Below, piece after piece: positions 4,940 through 5,112 of a stretch of DNA of 5,112 bases. The position numbers and the translations under genes are program-made. The stretch spans positions 1 through 5,112 of the forward strand of contig JAHEJH010000166.1 in the NCBI GenBank assembly GCA_024638905.1, given 5' to 3'. The first letter of the stretch is position 1, and each line of letters begins with the position of its first letter. The notes under the pieces are model-generated. The model was given only the letters and a program-made list of their open reading frames with translations. It had not been told where the DNA came from and ran no database searches. The stretch is from Luminiphilus sp. Lineage in GTDB: Bacteria > Pseudomonadota > Gammaproteobacteria > Pseudomonadales > Halieaceae.

Positions 4940-5112
4940 ATGCTGACCGAAGTTGAATGCAAGAACGCTATTTGCCCACCGGAGAAGAAGTAGGCTCGGT
5001 TTGCCGATTCCGGCGGTATGTACCTGCAGGTAAGTCCGGTGGGATCGAAACGCTGGTTTCTTAAATACCGGGTGGGTGGCAAAGAATAGCAACTGGCTTT
5101 GGGCAGCCATCC
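4940..5112 (+). pseudogene. int: P4-family tyrosine integrase, N-terminal fragment with two in-frame TAG stops (runs off window)
   Basis: Reading from ATG 4940 gives MLTEVECKNAICPPEKK, stop, ARFADSGGMYLQVSPVGSK, RWFLKYRVGGKE, stop, QLALGSH. This is the characteristic N-terminal arm-binding domain (DUF4102 type) of P4-like integrases that insert into tRNA and tmRNA genes. Both stops are TAG (4991-4993 and 5087-5089) at positions where relatives usually have K, R, Q or G. The frame is otherwise uninterrupted, with no indel. A GAGG (4926-4929) precedes the ATG by 10 nt. The catalytic domain is outside the window. The gene is most likely a recent pseudogene belonging to the second element in the tandem. 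Restart at ATG 5018 would still meet the second stop. Confidence 0.85.

Larger units (their letters stand above)
4762..4940 (+). repeat. Right copy of direct repeat (att plus integrase leader)
   Basis: Gap-free match to 80-258, with 174 of 179 positions identical. It carries the CCACCATACCC junction, the ssrA-type terminator (4779-4814), the palindrome (4825-4840), G-rich arm motifs (from 4882, with one G-to-T change in the first) and TTGTACCCCC (4930-4939). It ends at the A of the integrase ATG. GAGG at 4926-4929, 10 nt before the ATG, is a possible ribosome-binding site that is mutated in the left copy. Confidence 0.87.

Noticed and set aside
4991..5089. Reading the two TAG codons as reassigned amino acids
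   Set aside because: The large STAND gene ends in TAA and gives no sign of a changed code; a pseudogene is simpler.
4850..5110. Minus-strand open frames of 70-86 codons over the right repeat and integrase
   Set aside because: The plus strand carries a recognisable integrase start; these antisense frames cover its leader and have no family likeness.
1..5112. CRISPR array, tRNA genes other than the tmRNA end, insertion sequences, retron-like RNA
   Set aside because: No regularly spaced short repeats, other tRNA-like folds, transposase frames or reverse transcriptase were found.

Overview
The window opens in the 3' end of a transfer-messenger RNA gene (ssrA), identified by the T-arm, acceptor strand and CCA end at positions 58-85. 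It is the inner edge of an integration hotspot. The host is probably a proteobacterium, plausibly a gammaproteobacterium, judging from the tmRNA 3' end and the P4-type integrase start at the right edge. The genus cannot be told from this sequence.

Layout: (1) 1-85, ssrA 3' end, followed by its Rho-independent terminator (97-132). (2) 80-258, the left copy of a direct repeat of about 179 bp that holds the ssrA end, the terminator, a palindrome and G5TACAA arm-type motifs. (3) 374-4151, minus strand, one large gene in two reading frames: DUF4062, then a NACHT/STAND P-loop ATPase, a winged-helix region, and a long C-terminal TPR array. The frame break lies in a run of ten Gs that encodes the Walker A loop. 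Removing one G restores an exact GASGGGKS motif and an open frame of about 1258 residues. (4) 4152-4403, a divergent intergenic region with no clear promoter. (5) 4404-4667, a short plus-strand ORF resembling the start of a DUF1376-type phage or island replication protein, probably truncated. (6) 4668-4761, an AT-rich element end with two tandem 12-bp arm-type motifs. (7) 4762-4940, the right copy of the direct repeat (174 of 179 positions identical by hand alignment), preceded by a decayed copy of the ssrA T-arm. (8) 4940-5112, the start of a P4-family tyrosine integrase with two in-frame TAG stops, running off the window.

Interpretation: this looks like a tandem pile-up of elements in ssrA. 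The first unit (about 4.68 kb, att to att) has no integrase. Its left repeat ends at the base where the integrase start codon should be, so it resembles a cis-mobilizable remnant. Its main cargo is a solitary STAND NTPase with the general layout of bacterial innate-immune (Avs/bNACHT-like) proteins: possible effector, nucleotide switch, TPR sensor. The most notable feature is that this protein's ON/OFF state would be set by a homopolymer within the ATP-binding loop. That could be a phase-variable switch, a transcriptional-slippage site, a pseudogenizing mutation or a sequencing error.
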